Assembly: GCA_965240325.2 (NCBI GenBank) | Contig: OZ251223.1 | Coordinates: forward strand, 3,782,001-3,846,000 | Reading direction: 5' to 3' | Origin: Rebecca billardiae RCC1528 | Lineage: Eukaryota; Haptophyta | Length of the DNA: 64,000 bases | Shown here: positions 63,775 to 64,000 of the stretch, one piece after another | Numbering within the stretch: position 1 is the first letter of the stretch | Layout of the letters: every line of letters begins with the position of its first letter | The notes under the pieces: model-generated | Seen by the model: the letters and a program-made list of their open reading frames with translations, nothing else | Told to the model about the DNA's origin: nothing | Database searches by the model: none | Made by a program: the position numbers and the translations under genes

Positions 63775-64000
63775 TCATACGAAGGCCTGCTTGATGCCGC
63801 CGCGACCGCCAGCACGCCCGCGGCCAGGGTCCTGCTGATGACTCCGGTCGCTGCCGGAGCCTGCAACACCATTGCTGCCGTCGCCCCCGCCGGCGGCGGC
63901 GGCAGAGATGGCCGAGCCGAGCGTGCCGCGCTCGGCCAGCAGCGAGGCCGCCTTCTGCGTCACCAGCTCGGGCATGTCACTCTGCGCGAGCGCTTGCAGG
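63775..64000 (-). CDS. 3' end of an unidentified gene (5' truncated by window edge)
   Basis: Minus-strand open frame continuing past base 64000 and ending at 63775. The visible part reads like a helical segment (ALAQSDMPELVTQKAASLLA) followed by a Gly/Ser/Arg-rich tail ending GGIKQAFV. A Met at 63975 lies in frame but need not be the start. There is too little to assign a function. Confidence 0.5.
   Translation of the reverse strand, partial: LQALAQSDMPELVTQKAASLLAERGTLGSAISAAAAGGGDGSNGVAGSGSDRSHQQDPGRGRAGGRGGIKQAFV

Noticed and set aside
1-64000. CRISPR array, prokaryotic operon or integrated virus
   Set aside because: No spacer-repeat pattern, no viral structural or replication genes, and spliced eukaryotic genes throughout.

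Overview
The window is nuclear DNA from a photosynthetic, probably flagellated, unicellular eukaryote. The evidence is very high GC, spliceosomal introns, plastid-type leaders, a pheophytinase-like hydrolase, a CtpA-type protease, DGAT2, and proteins otherwise best known from plants and algae (an F-box/actin-related ARP8-like protein, a BSU1/PPKL-type phosphatase catalytic domain, an At4g15545-like protein). GC-rich introns that mostly begin GTGCG and end in GCGCAG, together with dispersed SSRs, fit a haptophyte-like alga best. That assignment is inference, not proof.

Layout. Bases 1-24739 hold one giant gene on the + strand. Two huge open frames are joined by a 23-nt microexon into a protein of at least 8,170 residues. 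Four Ser/Pro (extensin-like) arrays are separated by unique Cys-containing ectodomains and a twice-used Cys-rich module, then a GPS autoproteolysis motif and about five polycystin-1-like membrane segments at the C terminus. From memory, the closest architectural analogy is the axial poly-hydroxyproline protein of Chlamydomonas flagellar mastigonemes. Bases 24.7-26.5 and 32.9-36.0 kb are gene-poor and rich in small dispersed and local repeats.

The rest is a compact series of housekeeping and signalling genes: SDR oxidoreductase (-), F-box/actin-related protein (-), BCS1-like AAA ATPase with a C-terminal SAM domain (+), dihydrolipoamide dehydrogenase (-), At4g15545-like coiled-coil protein (-), Cys-rich type II membrane protein (+), APC8/CDC23 (-), PPKL-type phosphatase (-), bZIP factor (-), plastid TPR-like protein (+), S41 protease (-), pheophytinase-like hydrolase (+), zinc-knuckle nuclear protein with a possible recoded or spliced extension (-), divergent Ras-like GTPase (+), presenilin (-), DGAT2 (+), START-domain protein (-), PNKP-like phosphatase (+), and the 3' end of an unidentified gene (-) at the right edge.

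Seven adjacent pairs are head-to-head with short shared upstream regions (35-478 bp), so bidirectional promoters are likely common. The neighbours do not form one pathway. The most novel object is the giant polycystin/poly-Pro surface protein, which looks like a structural cell-surface or flagellar fibre anchored and possibly cleaved at the membrane. Exon boundaries were set by protein-family continuity, reading-frame phase and GT/AG sites, without transcript data.
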